A DNA stretch of 64,000 bases from Ampullaceana balthica (taxonomy: Eukaryota > Mollusca > Gastropoda > Lymnaeidae), in assembly GCA_944989445.1 (NCBI GenBank), contig CALYLW010000735.1:387362-451361 (forward strand), in the 5' to 3' direction. The position numbers and the translations under genes are program-made. Numbering within the stretch: the first letter of the stretch is position 1; each line of letters opens with the position of its first letter. The notes beneath the pieces are model-generated. The model had not been told where the DNA came from and searched no databases. It saw only the letters and a list, made by a program, of their open reading frames with translations. Below are positions 60,427 to 64,000 of the stretch, piece by piece.

Positions 60427-61456
60427 TTTATTAATAATACATTAAAATATCTGTTAACCCAAGCATGATTGACTTACAAAAAAAAATGTTATTCATTCCC
60501 GAATTTCTTTATATTACTAGTAGTTAGTAAGACGTCTTAAGCTTCAACTGAAAGTTTACAATTATTTAGTTCAGATTATTTAGACTTCTTTGAATTAATT
60601 GATAGAAATAGAGTGTCGAGGGATACTTCAGTAGACACGTTTACTTTGTTGTTAAACCAATTTAATATTAACAGGAATTGCACTTAACATTTGTAATTAG
60701 CAAAGTGAATAATTAGACTTTTATCTATAAATTAATGACACACGAAAAATGAAAAATATTTTACATTTTATACAAAAGCATTAAGTACAAAAAAGACCTT
60801 AAAGAATATATTTTCTAAACACAAATTATAAAAATATTTTTTACTCTCGTCTACAATTATTTCATATGTTTTGGAGACACTATTGTATACACCTATTTTA
60901 CTCAGTGCTGTGGAACACTCACATCTGTATATCTGACAAGTGAATAAAGCTCAAGAGTTTATTTATCAAGTGTGTTGTTTAATAAATACTGAATCATATT
61001 TATATATATTGGACACTCATTATTCCATTTCAAGGCACACACCCTGCATACTTCTGCAATACTTGCACCTTAATTTGCACTGTGCGGCAAACCTTTTATC
61101 GTTAAATAATGATCTTGCACTACCTTAATGACAAAAACACTTTAATGTCACGTCACGTACTGTGAAGCATGTGAATATGATTCAATTTTTGCGTTTGCTT
61201 AAAAAGAAACTAATCACGTATCGATCTATTTATAGATCTCTTAAACTTTTGTTTTACTTTTTCAAATACTATTTTTATCCAAAATTTGCTGTAGACTATT
61301 TTAACTACTTGTAAAATTAGGTATATGGCTATATGTAATGACCGCCTTTAAAAACCTTTGTCTAAAATATTTATCTTAAAATATTCATAAAATGTTGAGA
61401 ACAGTTGTTTTATCACAGACAAAATAATTTGCAAAGTTTGCCTATGAACCACTTAC
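60427..61456. other. Non-coding stretch
   Basis: AT-rich; no gene or repeat recognised. If the minus-strand exon at 61457 is real, this is the start of its intron. Confidence 0.45.
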
Positions 61457-61660
61457 CTAAGACAACGACGTGGCTATTGTCCGAAGCGCTACAGTGCGCT
61501 GATCTGACGACCAGACGATGTTCTCTCGTGGCTCTGGTACCTGACGGCCTGGAAGGGGAGGCCATCATCGTGGGAGGGAAGGGGGAGCTAGAGGACACGG
61601 CGCGTGCGTCAGAAAGAACCATACTCACAAGATTATCCTGCATGCCACCCCCACCCCCTC
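61457..61660 (-). CDS. Candidate exon of an unrecognised gene
   Basis: A GC-rich, CpG-containing island in AT-rich DNA. On the minus strand an open frame runs MQDNLVSMVLSDARAV, SSSSPFPPTMMASPSRPSG, TRATREHRLVVRSAHC, SASDNSHVVVL and meets a consensus donor TTAG|GTAAGTGG at 61457/61456, leaving one base of a codon. The left edge could be the ATG near 61646 or an acceptor such as GGCATGCAG just before it. The frame is also open upstream to 61829, and the opposite strand is open as well, so coding is not proved. A partner exon was not found downstream in the window. Confidence 0.35.
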
Positions 61661-61964
61661 GCTTTCTCCCTACTCGCCACCACACACGAACACCAACACA
61701 GACAAACACACAAATACCACGAGGACTGCAGCTACTCGAATGGTTTTGTTGGTAAATGTCGAGTTGATGAGGAACATGTTGATGCTTTCTCAAGTGGAAC
61801 TGATGGATCAATTGTTTTCTGTAAAACACAGTAGCCCCTATTCCAGAGTGGCGACAGCTGAGTCAAGAAATTAAGTGGGTTTTTTTGTGGTTAGCAAACA
61901 GCCAACGGCAGAACCCCTTTGTTAGGGAGCGTGATTTTACCACGTTTTTATTAACCACGTTTAA

Positions 61965-62701
61965 TTAACTCGCTTTCGTTCCTGTGGCATTGTAGCATTG
62001 TTGGTTTGTCCAAGATTTTTTCAAATCTGCCAACGTAAGATTGAACCACTTCTGATGGTCCTAGAGATCGGAAAATTTTACCACAGATAGATCTTGGATG
62101 ACAATGCATTATATCAAAATTTCAGATCGATCGAATGTGCCGTTATTAAATTATTGAACTTTTTAGTTTATCTATAGTCTATATATAAGCATCTGTGTCG
62201 GCTTTTGTTGACATTCATGAGTTCCCCCCGTGACCACATCACAATGTTTTTAAAACGTTGGGCGGGCGCTTGTGAGGTGTTTGGTAAAATAAATAGAGGT
62301 AAAAAAATATTGTTAAAAACCAAGTTTTTATTAGTGGACTAAAAAGAATAAAATAAATAAAAGTAAAACAATGATTTTTAAAAACCACGTTTTTACAAGT
62401 GGACTAAAAAGAAAAAAATAATTTAAAACTTGTAAGTTCAAGTACTTCGATTTAATATTACTAAAAACGTGGAGCGGGTGTTAGGTATAAAATTAAAGAT
62501 TTCTAATTTAGAAGGCAAAAGAGAGATCTATAAGTGAGAGTATGAGTAAGCGGCATAAGTTAAACCTCATAAGCGCCCGCCCCACTTTTTTAAGTCATAT
62601 TAAATCGAAGTACTTGAACTTACAAGTTTTAAATTATTTTCTTCTTTTTAGTCCACTTGTAAAAACGTGGTTTTTTAAAATTATTTTTTTACCTTTATTT
62701 A
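61965..62701 (+). repeat. 737-bp tandem unit, copy 1, with large hairpin
   Basis: Begins TTAACTCGCTTTCGTTCC, as does copy 2 at 62702, giving a 737-bp period. It contains CAAAATTTCAGATCGATCG and a TTTTTAGTTTATCTATA tract shared with family A, then GGGCGGGCGCTTGTGAGGTG. A hairpin follows: arm 62382-62472 and arm 62580-62673 are reverse complements with few mismatches around a ~107-base loop. Confidence 0.88.
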
Positions 62702-63430
62702 TTAACTCGCTTTCGTTCCCGTTTGTTGGTTTGTTGGTTTGTCCAAGATTTTTTCAAATCTGCCAACGTAAAATTGAAGCACTTCTGATGGTCCCTGAGA
62801 TCTGAAAATTTTACCACAGATAGATCTTGATTGACAATGCATTGTATCAAAATTTCAGATCGATCGAATGTACCGTTATAAATGTATTGAACTTTTTAGT
62901 TTATCTATAGTCTATATATAAGAATATGTACCGTCGGCTTCTGTTGACATTCATGAGTTCACCCCGTGACCACATCACAATGATTTTTAAAACAGTGGGC
63001 GGGCGCTTGTGAGGTGTTTGGTAAAATAAATAGAGGTAAAAAATTGTTTTAAAAACCAGGTTGTTATAAGTGGACTAAAAAGAATAAAATAAATAGAAGT
63101 AAAAGAAAGATTTTTAAAAACAACGTTTTTATAAGCGGACTAAAAAGAAGAAAATAAGTTAAAACTTATAAGTTCAAGTACTTCGATTTAATATTACTAA
63201 AAACGTGGGGCGGGTGTTTGGTATAAAAATTAAAAATTTCTAAATAGAAGGCAAAAGAGAGATCTATAAGCGAGAGAATGAGTGAACCGCATATGTAAAC
63301 CTCATAAGCGCGCGCCCCACGTTTTTAGTCATATTAAATTAAAGTACTTGAACTTATAAGTTTTAAATTATTTTCTTCTTTTTAGTCCGCTTATAAAAAC
63401 GTGGTTTTTAAAAATCTTTTTTTTACTTCT
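62702..63430 (+). repeat. 737-bp tandem unit, copy 2, with large hairpin
   Basis: Direct copy of 61965-62701. Hairpin arms are 63119-63210 and 63312-63404. Compared with copy 1 the arms differ at paired sites: ACAAGTGGAC/GTCCACTTGT in copy 1 is ATAAGCGGAC/GTCCGCTTAT here, and ACTTGTAAG/CTTACAAGT is ACTTATAAG/CTTATAAGT. No coding capacity. Confidence 0.88.
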
Positions 63431-64000
63431 ATTTATTTCTGTCTTATAGCAACCTGTTTGTTAGGGCATATATGTGTATGTGTGTGTTTGGTGATTTTTC
63501 GTTATTTTTCTCGATGGTCTAATAAGTGAAAGACAATTTCTGTTGCTTTGTCTGGAAGTTAAACGTGGAGACAGGGGGTGAATTGAAATTTATATAGTTT
63601 TTAATTTAACAAAATTCTGAAAACTGTTCGTGTCTCTTTATTTTGTAAATCCCAGCATAACTTGTCCCCACCATTTAGTTACTGGAACCCCTTAGATAAG
63701 CAATTTCTATTACAAGCTGATGTTTCAGAGAAGGTTACTAACAGGAAAAAATCCGTTTTCCAAAACATAAAATATGTTTAAATTCAGAGTTCAAGATAAA
63801 GATCTCTACATATCTCTTTCAGCCATTTTAAAATGCAAAACCCTCACACAATCTCATGCGCTAGCACACACACAAAAAAAACTAAAAAAAAACAACAACA
63901 GATTATCGCATTACACACAAACATCCATTCAAACATACATACATACATACATACATCTTTATTTTGAATGAAGAACAGATTTCTTGTTTCGCAACACTCC
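63431..64000. other. Non-coding end of window
   Basis: AT-rich, with a short (CATA)n at about 63933-63956. No gene recognised. Confidence 0.45.

Overview
This window is eukaryotic nuclear DNA: AT-rich, with no prokaryotic operons, a few splice-flanked candidate exons, and dense layers of decayed transposons and tandem repeats. The mix (Helitrons carrying central ~165-bp arrays, hAT elements of the ZMYM1, P52rIPK and ZBED5 types, a Penelope-like GIY-YIG endonuclease, LINE reverse transcriptase, and a tRNA-related SINE with an 'AGAGCTGGGTGGACTCAG' tail) suggests a lophotrochozoan, plausibly a mollusc. That assignment is an inference from repeat types; no host gene here identifies the species.

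Layout. 0.4-3.4 kb: single copies of two related repeat families (A: ends AAATCCCTTATAT/ATATAAGGGATTT; B: ends AAATCCTTTATG/ATAAAAGATTT) and a 161-bp hAT MITE. 3.5-3.8 kb: 24-bp minisatellite. 6.0-8.5 kb: SINE fragment, a perfect 37-bp hairpin, and a complete non-autonomous Helitron filled with a 165-bp array. 11.5-13.3 kb: complete but decayed ZMYM1-like hAT with a perfect 8-bp duplication. 14.5-20.6 kb: two Helitrons plus long A and B arrays. 23.2 and 29.9 kb: two phase-compatible candidate exons of one unrecognised gene, separated by A repeats and a 43-bp minisatellite that grew from a SINE. 32-41.4 kb: three hAT-type elements with intact duplications, one of them hosting two nested MITEs. 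43.7-48.7 kb: ZBED5-like hAT remnant, two LINE fragments tail to tail, and an RNase H relic. 51.9-55.4 kb: a larger Helitron that still carries part of the Rep protein gene. 57.3-58.0 kb: 3' end of a Penelope-like element. 59.0-60.4 kb: two short Helitrons. 61.5 kb: a possible exon. 62.0-63.4 kb: a 737-bp tandem duplication in which each copy carries a ~90-bp-arm hairpin.

No intact transposase, reverse transcriptase or Rep gene remains, so every mobile element here would need enzymes supplied from elsewhere. The most unusual signals are: six Helitrons whose ends can be placed to the base, all inserted between A and T; sequence blocks shared between Helitrons and the A/B arrays; and the 62-63 kb hairpins, where the two tandem copies differ at paired positions so that the stem is kept. 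All coordinates of ends, duplications and stems were read by eye; family names rest on recognised motifs, not on searches.
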